A stretch of DNA of 64,000 bases, from the NCBI RefSeq assembly GCF_019059575.1, contig NW_024881623.1, positions 124,001 to 188,000 of the forward strand, given 5' to 3'. The translations under genes and the position numbers were made by a program. This document shows positions 33,402 through 44,203 of the stretch, in pieces. Every line of letters starts with the position of its first letter. Within the stretch, counting starts at the first letter, position 1. Under the pieces are notes generated by a model. That model saw nothing but the letters and a program-made list of their open reading frames with translations. It ran no database searches and had not been told where the DNA came from. This DNA is from Amphibalanus amphitrite (Eukaryota > Arthropoda > Thecostraca > Balanomorpha > Balanidae).

Positions 33402-33419
33402 CTAGTATCTTTGACACGC

Positions 33420-33880
33420 TGAACATGAAAATGGCACCCGTGACCCCTTTTTATAACCCTGAGGTCATCTCAGGTCACCAATGGTATCTGACTGTTTTTC
33501 GCGAATAACTTTTGATAGAGGCATGCGAGAGCGATGAAAATAACTTAGTTGTGTTTGGCTCGACGTTACGGGTGGATTGATATGGAACTTAGCCCTTATC
33601 GGTCAGGTCATGACCTTGACCTGAGGCCAAATTTTCAAGTTGACCTTTCAAGGTCAATTGATAGTTCATTCCCCACGTCTTGACGAGAGGAACACGATGC
33701 TGGTAAAGGGAAGTTCGTGCAAATTTTGAGACAAAAGTTATTGCCGAAAACTGGTTTCCGAAAATATCGGCTATTTTGGCAGTTTTTGCCCACTGCAGGT
33801 AAAACCGTTGACGGCAAAACCGTTGACGGCACCAGACATGATTTCTCTGAGCGCATTTATACAAATAATTTTTCTACATA
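33420..33880. repeat. AGGTCA-rich fragment of the TTAA family
   Basis: It contains TTTTTCGCGAATAACTTTTG, the phrase CGTCTTGACGAGAGGAACAC (compare CGTCTTGACGAGCTGAACAC at 43.6 kb), GTCATGACCTTGACCTGAGG and a local GACCTTTCAAGGTCAATTG fold. No terminus is visible. Confidence 0.55.
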
Positions 33881-33973
33881 GGATAGGGTCTTTTGTTTAC
33901 AGAGGACCTCCTCCCCCGTCCCTTCCTACAGTGGGCGGCGACGCGGTTGGGAGTCTATTCTGTACAGTTTCCT

Positions 33974-34011
33974 GAGTTCTCAGTTCTCACTATAGTGAGA
34001 ACTGAGAACTC
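33974..34011. repeat. 38-bp perfect palindrome
   Basis: GAGTTCTCAGTTCTCACTA is followed directly by its inverse, TAGTGAGAACTGAGAACTC, without a loop. It lies inside the hAT-like element, just left of its minisatellite. Confidence 0.9.
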
Positions 34012-34089
34012 TCTATAGGGAGTAGCAGGGACCAGAAGCCAGAAGGTAATTTGCTTACAGTGGGCCTCCACTCTATGTACTTAATATAC

Positions 34090-34760
34090 GACGCTGTCTT
34101 TGACTACCGGGGGCCTCCTGCCCACAGAGGGCCTTTTATCTACAGAGGGCTTCCTCTCTACAGATTGCCTCTTATCTACAGAGGGCCTCCTCTCTGCTGG
34201 GGGTGTCTTTCTCTCCAGAGGGCCTCCTTTACAGAGGGAGTCCTCTCTACAGAGGGCCTCCTCTCTAGTCTCTACAGGGACCTCCTCTCTACATACAGAG
34301 GGCTTCCTATCTATGTAGGGCCTTCTCTCTTCAGAGTCTCGTCTCTACAAGGACCTCCTCTATACAGAGGACCTCATCTCTGCAAAGGGCCTCCTCTCTT
34401 CAGAGGGCCTTCACTCTACAGAGGGCCTCCTACCTACAGAGGACCTCCTTTCTACTGAGGGAGTCCTCCTCTACAGAGGGCCTCCTCTCTTCAGACGATT
34501 TCCTCTCTACAGAGGGCCTCCTCTCTTCAAAGGGCCTTCTGATTTCAAACGGTTTCCTCTTTACAGAGGGCCTGCTCTCTACAGAGGGCCTCCTTTTTAC
34601 AGAGGGCCTCCTTTTGCAGAGGGCCTCCCCTCTACAGGGGGTCTCCTCTCTAAGGGGGCCTCCTCTCTAAGGGGGCCTCCTCTCTAAGGGGGCCTCCTCT
34701 CTAAGGGGCCTCCTCTCTACAGAGGGCCTCCCACCCACAGAGGGCCTCCTCTCCACTGAG
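34090..34760. repeat. ~18-bp minisatellite, unit ACAGAGGGCCTCCTCTCT
   Basis: More than thirty units with one- or two-base changes follow each other. A variant block, CTCTCTAAGGGGGCCTC, is repeated near 34,640-34,710. A few units also occur at the element's left end (31,195-31,245). The long frames over it are by-products. Confidence 0.92.
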
Positions 34761-34932
34761 GAGTCAGAGGGGCCCTAGCGGTCAGACACAGACACTAGTG
34801 GTTATTCACAGGAGATAAGAAGGGTCCTAGCTGTCACTTGTCAGGCTGGTCAGAGGGCCCTGATTGTTCTGACGTCATTTTTAGATTCCCGCGTGAATTT
34901 CGTTCGCCTCCGACGTGATTTCGGCCACGTCA

Positions 34933-34983
34933 AAAGGATTCAGGCCAACGTGGGCCTTCGGCCCACGTTGGCCTGAATCCTTT
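34933..34983. repeat. Perfect hairpin, 24-bp arms and 3-base loop
   Basis: AAAGGATTCAGGCCAACGTG plus GGCC, loop TTC, then the exact inverse ending ACGTTGGCCTGAATCCTTT. It lies near the right end of the hAT-like element. Confidence 0.92.
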
Positions 34984-37544
34984 CGGGGGGGCCTCCTGAA
35001 AACCTCAAGGGAGGGGCGGGCGCCCCCTCCGCCCCCCCCCCTTGGCTACGTCCCTGATGCCAGTTAACGGTAACGTAGCATCATTGCTCTTGCGCGCCCG
35101 TAAGCCTATGACGGGGCCGCACTGTACGCCGTACGGGCCGGTGTTCGGTCATCGGTGACCTTGACCTGACCGCGCCGGAGGGGCCGTAGCGCGGCCGGCG
35201 CGGTGGACGGGCGAGCGCGAGGGGAGCGAGCCTCAGTGCGGGCTGGCGGCTCCGGGCGGCGCGGCGGCTCCACCTCCACTGAAGCGGGTTTCCGCCACCC
35301 ACCCCAGCCGACCAGCTTGCCCCCTTTCTATTCGTTTATCCCTTTTCCAGTTCCACCATCTCCCTCGTCGCTCGTTTCTTTCTCTCCTTGTATCGCCAGT
35401 AAGGTAAATGGGATACACTGGAGAGCGAGAGAGACGGGCGGCCGATAAACAGCCAACACTGATGAACGGAGCACACGATGCCGACAGCGTTACGGTGTTA
35501 ACTAAAGATAACGCCAGTTATGTGTGGGATAAAACACTCCCGAGACTGTCTCGCCTGGAGGTGATTGCAATGCTTTGCAATGTGAATGGCGCGCAGTCGT
35601 TGAAGCGTTGTCTGTTCCGTAACGCACAGCGCAACTTGTCTGTGCCAACGCCGGTACTTGCGGTGGCCCATTACATGTCACCCCGGGGGCTGTTATCGCT
35701 CCGGCGTGGCGGACTCGGCCGAGCGTGGGTGGGAGGTTCCGCACCTGTCTCAGGCCCCGCCGGCTGCCCTGGGGCGGCGGAGGTGACGGCGCACCCATCC
35801 ACGTGTCGATGACGTGGCCGGGAGCTTCCCCTGGCGGTGCGGTACTGGGAGAGTAACAGATCTGTAAGAGAGGTGACTAGAGGGTGAGAGAATGCTATGA
35901 GGGTAAGAGGGTGGGTGAGGAAGGTAGTGAGAGGGAAAGAGGTGTTTCTGATTTGACATAACAAAGAGACGTGACGGATGGGGACAAAACGCCGAGCCGC
36001 CGATATTTGTTAGACAAATGAGCTTCAACCTGCCTCTCCGTATGCGAAGTTTAACTCCGTGTGCCGTCGGAACCGCCTTATCTTTCGCCTTCGTTCTTCC
36101 CCGCCCCGTCGCGTAGTGCGTGCGTCGACCACTGCGGGCAAGCGGGGAGGGGGACGCCTTTTTCACGCGCGTCCGGCTGCGTCGAGCCGTGTAAGTCGGG
36201 GAAAGTGCGGCTACTCGAGCCGTGACCGGGTGAACCGAGCCGTGAACGGATCTCCACGGCACGCTGGCCGGATGTGAGCGAGTGTCGCCAGTGGGTCAGG
36301 TCACTGGCTGGATAAGTCCGGATACGCCAGCGATCCCACTGGTGGTATTCCGGACTAATTAGTGCCGACGAACTCCTCTGATACCGACCGCAGCCTGCCG
36401 GTTTGATGTCTGGCTGCCAGCAATTTGCATATTTATGGTTCAGACTCCCGTGGCGGATCTACCGATAAATCAGATAGTCAGAATTATTGGTGCAGATTTG
36501 AATTTAAGAAATGTAAAGAAGTTGACCCATCAGTGTCACAGGATTCGATTTGTTACTTTACGTTGGACAGATCCTCCAATACTTCAGGCTTTGTAGTCCG
36601 TCTCAGTCTCTCTGGCCGAAGGATCTCTCTCTCTTGATGGCAAGTGGGCAGTGAGTAATGTACCATTTTCCCGGTGTGGGCAAAGTTATACTGCATAAGG
36701 CTTTGTAGAGCTTTCGCTTGACCGAACGTTATTGCCTTGTGTTTGAACTCGCTGCTCTTGGCTGCGCAACTTCATTAGTTTTCTGATCAGCTGTCAGTCG
36801 CCTGTACCAATATCTGAGGCCTAGACAGCTGTATACATACTGGTGAGATCTTGGAACGTTGGCCTGTTTTGACTTGAAATTGAAGACGGATTCTCTCAAC
36901 AAGTTGCTAAAATCGCACCGCCCTTTGTTGCACATTATGCCATACAAAATCCAGTTGGCACCCCGCAGTGTTCCCTTCCGACTTGCTAACGTCGTCAGTG
37001 GGATGCTAATTGCTAACCCTCAATATGCTACGCAGTATCCTTCCACCCTCGCCATCTCCATATAGCTCTCATTCCTTCCTCTCTCATGCCATGCTCTGCC
37101 GGCACTGTGGGCTTCTCCCCACATCACTCACAATAATGATATCTGTGTCGCCTGTTGGTCCTACCGACTGGCAAGCACGCCTGCCGAAACAGTCTCTGCA
37201 TGCGGTGCCGGTGTCACCGCCGTCGGTTTCTGTTTGTATCATTGACGCGGGCAGTAACTGTCACCACAGACCTGCAATGGACCGCGGCAGGGCCTGGCAT
37301 GGGTCGAACATGGATGAGCGATATGCTAACTGGTCACCCAGGGGACTTGGCAAACTCAGGGTGCCCAATGCCCATATGATGAGTGGGAGCGAGTCTGGAC
37401 TCCTTTCGTGATTTTTACCGTCTGTCTACGAAACCAGCAAGTGAGCATTATACCATTTAATCCACTATTTTCGAAAGACCTCAGTCACGACACCATATGC
37501 TAGTGGATGCTATGATTTCATTAGCTTTCGGCAGACGCCGATAT

Positions 37545-38204
37545 TCATTTATTTTATTTATTCAAATAAATCGCCAACAGGCTCATGGCCCATTAACAGG
37601 CGAAGTCATACCACAACATAAAATACACACACAAGGTAAACACTAACCCGAAGACACGCACTCATTCGCAATTAGATGACACTTAAAAATACAGAGATCC
37701 ATGAAAGAGATCCATTAAATAATAGGATATAATATAAAAGTACACAGTAAAAATAAAATTAAATTAAAAGAAAAAAAACAAGAATAGGAAAAGTACAAAT
37801 AAACTTTAAAATCTCTAAGACACGGTTCTCAAAGGCATGTTCCTGCAGTGGACCACGACGAATGATTTAAAAGAGATAAAGGTACCCGACGTGAAATCCA
37901 CCTGAGCATTCCTGGCGATAAAATCATTTGCCTGGGCCGCCAGCCTTGTAAAAGTTCCTGTCTTTACCGTCGAGACTCGAGCAAACGGCACATTAAACAA
38001 CTGGACGTTCCGTGTTGGACGACTTGGTACATGTAGTGCGTACGAGGCTAATAAAAAAGACGAGTCGATGCGTCCAGAGTAAATGCTTTTCAGGAATAAA
38101 AGAGCGAACTGAGTGCGCCGCGCCTCGAGTGACGAAACATGGAAGAAGTGTAAAAGATGACAGTATTCTAGGCAAATTGATCTGTCATCGCAGCTTAGAC
38201 GCCC
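37545..38204 (-). mobile_element. Second LINE 3' end (reverse transcriptase C-terminus plus 3' UTR)
   Basis: The minus strand has an open frame from 38,204 to a stop at 37,815 (about 129 codons). It contains EYCHLLHFFHVSSLEARRTQ, then ALLFLKSIYSGRIDSSFLL, then VPSRPTRNVQLFNVPFARVS, and later a late 'FISFKSF'. This is the layout of the post-catalytic tail of arthropod jockey/CR1-like elements (SLExRR...FLxKxxxGxxD...VPxRxTR...F.VPFxRT). AT-rich sequence follows, ending near 37,545 in (AAATAAAT)n, as a LINE tail would. The 5' part is missing, so this is a 5'-truncated insertion. It lies antisense to the host gene. Confidence 0.78.
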
Positions 38205-38699
38205 TTAAACCCTCGCATCATCATCGTCACACCGCTTTTCGGTGCCGTTGCCGGTGACCTCACCGTCCCTCTCACCTTGTGACCTCACCTGGCTCCATTG
38301 TACCCGGGTTTAGTTGAGTGCTAGGTGCCCGCTCCTCTCACGGCTCCGACCCGTCCCCCTTGAACCGGTCATATCAGCGGTGCCGAGCCGCTGCGAAAGT
38401 GCCGTCGGCTCCAGACCGCCTCCATTGTCACGGCACCGGGAGATTCCAGACGGAGCCGAGAAGTTGGACGGCGCCGTGTGGTCGCGAGTGAATAGCAGTC
38501 GGGCGCCGCCGCTGTGTGTCGACTGCAGTTTGGAGTGGGACCTCAGACGGCCCGTCCTGTGCTGACAGCCAGTCTGGTGGCCGAGGGTGATTTCCCGACG
38601 GCCACGGTCGTTTTATTGCCGGCGATGTGGCGGCGACCGCCATTGGAGCTCTGCGGGGGTTTATCTGGACAGTTGACTGAGCGCCATCGGACCGCTGCC

Positions 38700-38920
38700 A
38701 TTGACACGTCCATGACCTATTCGGTCAGAGTGGGCTGTGAACCGCGCGCTGCGAGCGGGTTTCGAGCTGAGTGGGCTCTGAATTGTGGGAAGTGTGTGTG
38801 CTCTGTGGGGTCTGAATTGTGGAAGTGGGCTCTAAGCTCTGAGTTGAGAATGGGCTCATAGCTGTGAGTGGGCTTAGAGCTGCGGGCTGGGAGTGGGTTT
38901 TGAGTCGCTGGCTGCGAGCG
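38700..38920. repeat. Degenerate tandem repeat (GTGGGCTCTGAATTGTGG-like)
   Basis: Short units of about 20-28 bp with GGGCTCTGA/GAGTGGG wording recur with many changes. I see no coding sense. Confidence 0.55.
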
Positions 38921-40112
38921 CTGGCCCACGTGACCTCTCCAAATGGCTGCCGCCGAGCAGAGCGGGCCGGATGTCTCCTCAGAAGTCGCCGTCATACGGT
39001 GGCCGACTCCCAGACGTGGCCGCCGTAAAGGTCATTTCATGCTGTCTGAAGTGGTACCGTGAGGTGACTCCGACGGACGCGGAGTTCCGACGGTCAATGC
39101 GGAGAAAGTGTGCGTGCGGTGCCGGCAGTCCGACCGTGCCGCCTCCTTTCTTCTTTGTTGACCCTGTGCAGAAAGCGTCCAGGAGCAGTGCCCACCAGCC
39201 CGTGGGCCGGATACTCTGCTATCATTGTCAACCTGGGAGGAGCTCAGTGACGAGTAATGCGAGAGCGTCGCTAAAGTGACTTGGTTTTTCTTTCTATGCT
39301 GGAACACCGTGAAATGTCGATTCATGTTCCAGGAGAAGGAGTTAGAGAGAAAAGAAGTTCTACTACGCCCTGGTCTGTTTCGCTCCATATACGATCAAAG
39401 CAGTGTCATGCCGACCAGCAACGTCACTTATCAAATTTCCTTTCACCTCGCTCATCACTGTACTTGATACGGATAATATATTCTCGGAGTCAGTTTGTCG
39501 CCCAGGCGTGTTTAATTCAATTGTCCAATCTGAACTAGACCTTTCGGGAGGGCCGTTTGTCGCCACGTTTCAGCGGAGTTCACAGCTCGTGACCAGCTCG
39601 ATGGCTGCTCTGGCCCACAGCTGTGACTCGGGTTGGCGAGATAAAGGCCATTCGATGAATTCGATTACGGCCCATCGCCGCACGAATTCCCAGTCGAGCG
39701 AACGCCCGCGGCTCCGATCGCGAAACTTTTCTCCTGAGGAAATGAGAGGGGCGTGCTTCAGATGGTCTAGCGTAGAAGTTAGAACAGACTAGACGAACAG
39801 CCAAGCTTTGTCTGTAAACTGGCTGATGCAGCCATGAACTCTCGGTGGTTGTTAGGCTGGCTGAGGGTCTGAGGTCCGCTGAAGTCTGTGTCTCCAACTA
39901 TACCGTCTGCCCCACCTGTGCCACTCCCAGCGGCGGGCCGGACCGGCGTCGGTGCCACCTGCGGGTTCGCACCGTCCTGATTGTGGCCGCCGTCACAAAT
40001 CTGGCCGTGGGCCGTCCCACAGACGTCCTTATCCAAGGAACAAGTCACCGAGAGACGGTGAACAAGACGGAATCAAATGCTTTGGGATGCGAAGTTATGA
40101 TGAGTTGATTTT

Positions 40113-40281
40113 GATTTAGTGCAGTAGCGGTGGAACACCCTCAATTAAGGGGGGGGGGCACTGCCGACTTTTGGTCCCATTATTTCCATGCAACACCCAT
40201 AGGGCTAATGTTAAAATGCCAAAATCAAAGGGGGGCACGGTGCCCCGGTGCCCTCCCCGTTCCGCCACCTATGATTTAGTG
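40113..40281. mobile_element. 151-bp MITE with 9-bp target duplication (element B/C family)
   Basis: GATTTAGTG stands at 40,113-40,121 and 40,273-40,281. The left end is CAGTAGCGGTGGAAC and the inverted right end is ATAGGTGGCGGAAC. Long G- and C-runs lie inside, and GGGGGGCACGGTGCCCC is near the right end. It is a miniature relative of the elements at 1,290 and 11,072. Confidence 0.8.
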
Positions 40282-40766
40282 GCACGCTGGGTATCTGCGC
40301 AGTTAGTTGCGAGCTGGTACCTACTGACTACTTTCCCCTGAAGATCAGGAAGCGAGTGTCATCGTCCCTACCGTCCTGACCGGTTGAGCCTGTTGTCATT
40401 TTTGCATACGGTGTGTGGAACTATTGGGTGCAGCCTCATTTTCCCAGGAATTGTGTATATTTTATGCACGGGCGATATGATTGAACGCTTCTTTGTGTTA
40501 AGCTGAAGTTCGTTGACCTTTCTGTGGAACTGTCTTGAGAAGACTGCTTTCTTGCGCTGAGAAAATGTATATCTTTTTTTCTGCATGGTATGATACGCGA
40601 AGCTCGAAGTATCATAAACTCAATCATTATGAATTAGACTACAGTTGAATCGGCAAAATAATCTGAATAGCCTAGTCTGTGGCTTATCATTTCTTAGAGA
40701 CAAGAGGTTGCCGCTGTTGGTGAAATCGGGCATTGTGTCGCTGACCAATATCTCTGTCTCGTCCAG

Positions 40767-40933
40767 GTGCGTGTCGAAGAAGTACCCGCCGCTGCTGCCA
40801 ACGGCCTCGATCGTCATCGTGTTCCACAACGAGGCGTGGACGACACTGCTGCGCACCATCTGGTCCATCATCAACCGGTCGCCGCGTGCCCTCGTCAAGG
40901 AGATTATCCTGGTCGACGACGCCAGCGAGCGGG
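40767..40933 (+). CDS. GALNT1/13-like: GALNT-like coding exon 2 (start of the catalytic domain)
   Basis: The acceptor GTCCAG and the first base complete the Gly codon of exon 1. The exon then encodes the invariant Cys, the first beta strand of the GT-A fold ([18 protein letters not shown]) and the UDP-contacting LVDDASER (residues 193-200). Asp in IVFHNE..LVDD is conserved across GT27. The donor CGG G|GTAAGT leaves phase 1. The match to human GALNT1/13 is close through SVINRSPR (here SIINRSPR). Confidence 0.95.
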
Positions 40934-43201
40934 GTAAGTTCTTAGCCGGAGAGGTAAAATTGTATGAGTGCGGTAGGAACCGAGATGGGTGGGTAGCATT
41001 GCACGAGGGCGGTACACCAGGGTCGGTTAAGTCGTACCTGATCTTAGTAGTACTGCTGAGGGCCAATACTGGACGAGAAGATGTTGGGGCTTTATGACTT
41101 CATCAGGGTGTCGCAAGAGGAGTTACTGGGTTGGCAAGGATTATAGCACTGAACTCTAAAACTCTAATGAAAATCGAGTCGTTTTCCGAAGGGAATTTCA
41201 TCAGCAACGCTCCGCTGCGCGACGCTTTCCGGCCGTTCATTATGTAGCGCGCTTAAACTTATGGGTTGAACGTTTAAGCTAATTCTTAATTATGTTAATC
41301 CCATCAACCGAGAGATAAAACAGAACTGCCGCAGTCTAAATTTAATCACTGAGTGAGTGGTGCCATATTTATCAGGGACCGCTTTCATGATTGGTAGACC
41401 TTCATCAGTATATTCAGTTAGCTAGGAAATTGGCTCAGTGCTGCCAAGTTGGGCGATTGAAATCGCTATCCCCGGGACCAATTCATCAACGCCAACTTCG
41501 GAAAAGTCTACAAACGTTGATCATCTTGTGCGATGCTCACAACTTTGACAAGTGATCTTACCCGTCCCAGTTACGGAAGCGGCCGCGCACTTCTCATTGC
41601 TAAGCGCTCCTGTGAGCGCGCCGGCCAATATGAGTGAGTGGTATTTGTGTGGGGCCGGCCACGACTGAATACGGATTGTTCATTATGGGAGGGGCCTGCC
41701 AGCACGGCTTCCGTGGACTGACGCAGTGTAGGAGACGGATGGGATGAGTGGGGCAGTTGGGCACGGAGGATTGGGGTGGGGAATAATTGGGCATGGGAAC
41801 AATGGAACGAGGATGAGTGAGACAGAGGGAGTCGGGCATTGGGGCACAAGTAGTGAGCTGCAGGGAATAATAGGTAGTGAGTATGGAGGTGGGATGGGGT
41901 ACGGGGACAGGGTGAGTGAACTGAAGGAAATTGAGCACTAGCACGAGGCTGAGATTGAATGAGGTCCTGGACTGCGAGAGGACTGTTTTGACTCAGGACA
42001 GACTCCGTTGATGTCCTATACAGGCTCCGGTGTGTGGTGCGTAGGCGGAGTTCCCATTTTCTCCAATGTGGTGCGCTTTGTGCACTGCGGCTCCTATCTA
42101 GTCTGGCGTGCACGGAGTGCGGAGACCCTATTGCCACCGAGTGTGATCTGTGGGGAGCTCTCGCCTCCTCCGCTGTGCTGACGGACCCCATCTGCGGCCA
42201 TTGATTCGCCGCGGCAGATGAGACGGGCCGTTATGGAGTGTGACGGGCCGCGCCGGCTGGCCAGCTGACACTGATTGGATGGCACCGGCGCCGGCCGGCG
42301 GGCAGCTCTGTGACAGCCCGTCAGGGCGCAGGACGGTGTGTGGCTGACGGCGCACAGCAGCGGCCCCCCGGGCGGTGGCAGCGCGCGGCCGGTGGCTGTC
42401 TCCGTCCGGGGAGGATGATATCCGCCCTGGGGGTCCATCCGCGGGGCTCTCTGCCCTAGGCGGTGTGGGTATCATGGGGAGGAAGGGCTTTCTGACCTGC
42501 GCCTCACGAGCTAACGAGGCACACCTGATCAATGCTCACAGCACGTGAAGAAAATCACAGCAGAAAATGAAAGTAGTTTTAATCAGCCAAGTCAGTGACG
42601 TTGTGTCTGGATAAATCTAATTTCAAAACGCATTGACACGTCCATTTTAATGGGACACTTCCTCGTATTCCTATTTTTATTTACACTTCTTTCTTTTTCT
42701 TCTTTGCTCCGCGTGTCGCGTTTCGTGTAGCGTCACAAATGCTCCTGCAGTGCCGCTTCATTTGACCCCCTACATCTGGCCGAACTCTGCTCTATGACCG
42801 ATAGCTGCGTCGGGCCGGTCTAAATCAGACCCGTATTACGACCATCGACAGGCGTACTACAGCGTAATGCCGCGTAATGCCGCGGGCCGCGGTAGCTGTG
42901 TGTGCGGTGTGACGGTAATGTAATAACGCCGCCGCACCGCCGCTATCGGGTACCGCCTGAGGCTGGTCTCTGAGGACTGTGTGCTGTCTGAGTCCGCCTG
43001 TGAGCCCTGGGGACTGTGTGCGGACTGATCCCACCTGTTGGTCGGATAACTATTTTGTGACGGAGTCCACCTGTCAGTCTGAGAGCTGTGTGATGCCTGC
43101 CTGGCCCGTCAGTCCCCTACGGGGGACCGGATGCTGGGATGCGCAATTGCGATCAGTCTTGTCTTGTCTTGTCTTGTTCGTTGATTGTACTTTTCAGTCT
43201 C

Positions 43202-44203
43202 TTAACCCTATTCCTGGCGGGCTCCGCCGGGACAAGAAACTGGCGGGGGGGGCCGATTCGGCCCCCCCCCCCTGAGATCTCGAGAACGAAGCAAGATAGC
43301 GACAAGCGGTAAACGGCATCGGATACGCACGGCCAAGATCTACAATTTTTACTAAGGTCATTTTCAGGTCAGGTCAAAGATGACGTCACAGGGGTCGAAA
43401 AAGTCAAAATGGCGGCACTAGATATGGAGAGAGTTTTTCTCGAATAACTTTCGAATTAGTCAAGATAGGAACAAACTAAGGGCATCATCGTGATCCTCTC
43501 GTCAATCCGCATCGAATGATATATATGTTGACCTCGAAAGGTCAAGGTCAAAGGTTGACCTCAGGTCACGTGACCTCGAGGTCATCATGTATATCATTCG
43601 ATGCGTCTTGACGAGCTGAACACAATGAGACCATCCACGCGTCTGTATCTGGTTCCTGTACGGAGTTATTGGCCAAAAACCTTTGGTGACCTTTGATGAC
43701 GTCACATGACCTCACAGCTGCCCAACAGCAAAACAGACCTCAAGGTAGTGAAGGTTGATCGTATATGAAGTCATGTATGGTATATGGGGCCATTCCGACC
43801 CGTTTTAGCGGTAAAAACAGGGAGTTGATTTTTCCCCCATTGACTTATAATGGGGAGGTCGCGAAATTGACCTGACCTTAGGTCACCGATATCAAAATTC
43901 CGAGATATACAAATTGCACATACTGGTACCCTAACTAAACCCTGAAGAGAAGAAATCGATCGGTCAAAAACTCTAGCTCTGGCGTGATTGCAAACTTTTC
44001 TGAGGTAGGGTCACCAAACCGCCTCTGGTGACCTGACCTGAGGTCAGATCAACTCAAAATTTTCAGACATGTTGCGTAGAAGCCTTTTAGGAAAAGTCAG
44101 AAAATTTGAGCTTCCTAGCTCAACGCGTTTGGGAGAAATAACCAAAAAACCTCAGGGGGGGGGGGGCTCCTGAGGCCCCCCCCCCCGCCAGGAATAGGGT
44201 TAA
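43202..44203. mobile_element. TTAA-flanked non-coding element with perfect 16-bp TIRs
   Basis: TTAA|CCCTATTCCTGGCGGG at the left (43,202) is exactly inverted at the right end, GGG|TTAA (44,200-44,203). The subterminal regions are G/C homopolymers (GGCCGATTCGGCC flanked by runs). The 994-bp interior has no ORF but carries TCTCGAATAACTTTCGAATT, two inverted copies of CATCGAATGATATA around 43,505-43,605, and dense AGGTCA/TGACCT words between them. It shares its right TTAA with the left TTAA of the next element. Confidence 0.85.

Larger units (their letters stand above)
31140..35064. mobile_element. 3.9-kb hAT-like element with 8-bp target duplication
   Basis: ATGCCAGT stands at 31,140-31,147 and 35,057-35,064. 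The left end CAGGCACGTAGCTAGG and the inverted right end CAGGGACGTAGCCAAGG are imperfect TIRs of the CAGGGRCGTAGC type common in hAT elements. Both are followed by GGGAGGGGCGG-like G-rich sequence and GGCCTCCT units. I see no transposase. The cargo consists of TTAA-family fragments (31,541-33,870), a retroposed insert (32,809-33,387), perfect palindromes and a long minisatellite (about 34,090-34,760). Confidence 0.82.
14394..40766 (+). other. GALNT-like intron 1 (26.4 kb)
   Basis: It begins GTGAGTAC and ends GTCTCGTCCAG. The repeats found in it are listed separately. The stretches 14,394-17,480, 17,560-21,680, 24,060-25,400, 28,640-31,130, 35,070-37,540 and 38,210-40,110 contain no feature I recognise beyond GC-rich patches (15,440-15,960, 29,500-29,800, 35,060-36,300) and short degenerate repeats. 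Apparent long frames there are GC-driven. Confidence 0.85.

Noticed and set aside
34051-34458. Frame with regular YRGPP repeats, collagen- or mucin-like
   Set aside because: It is the by-product of the 18-bp minisatellite, whose length divides by three.
35750-36262. 170-codon minus-strand frame in a GC-rich patch
   Set aside because: Composition explains the lack of stops. No conserved motif is present, and a plus-strand frame overlaps it equally well.
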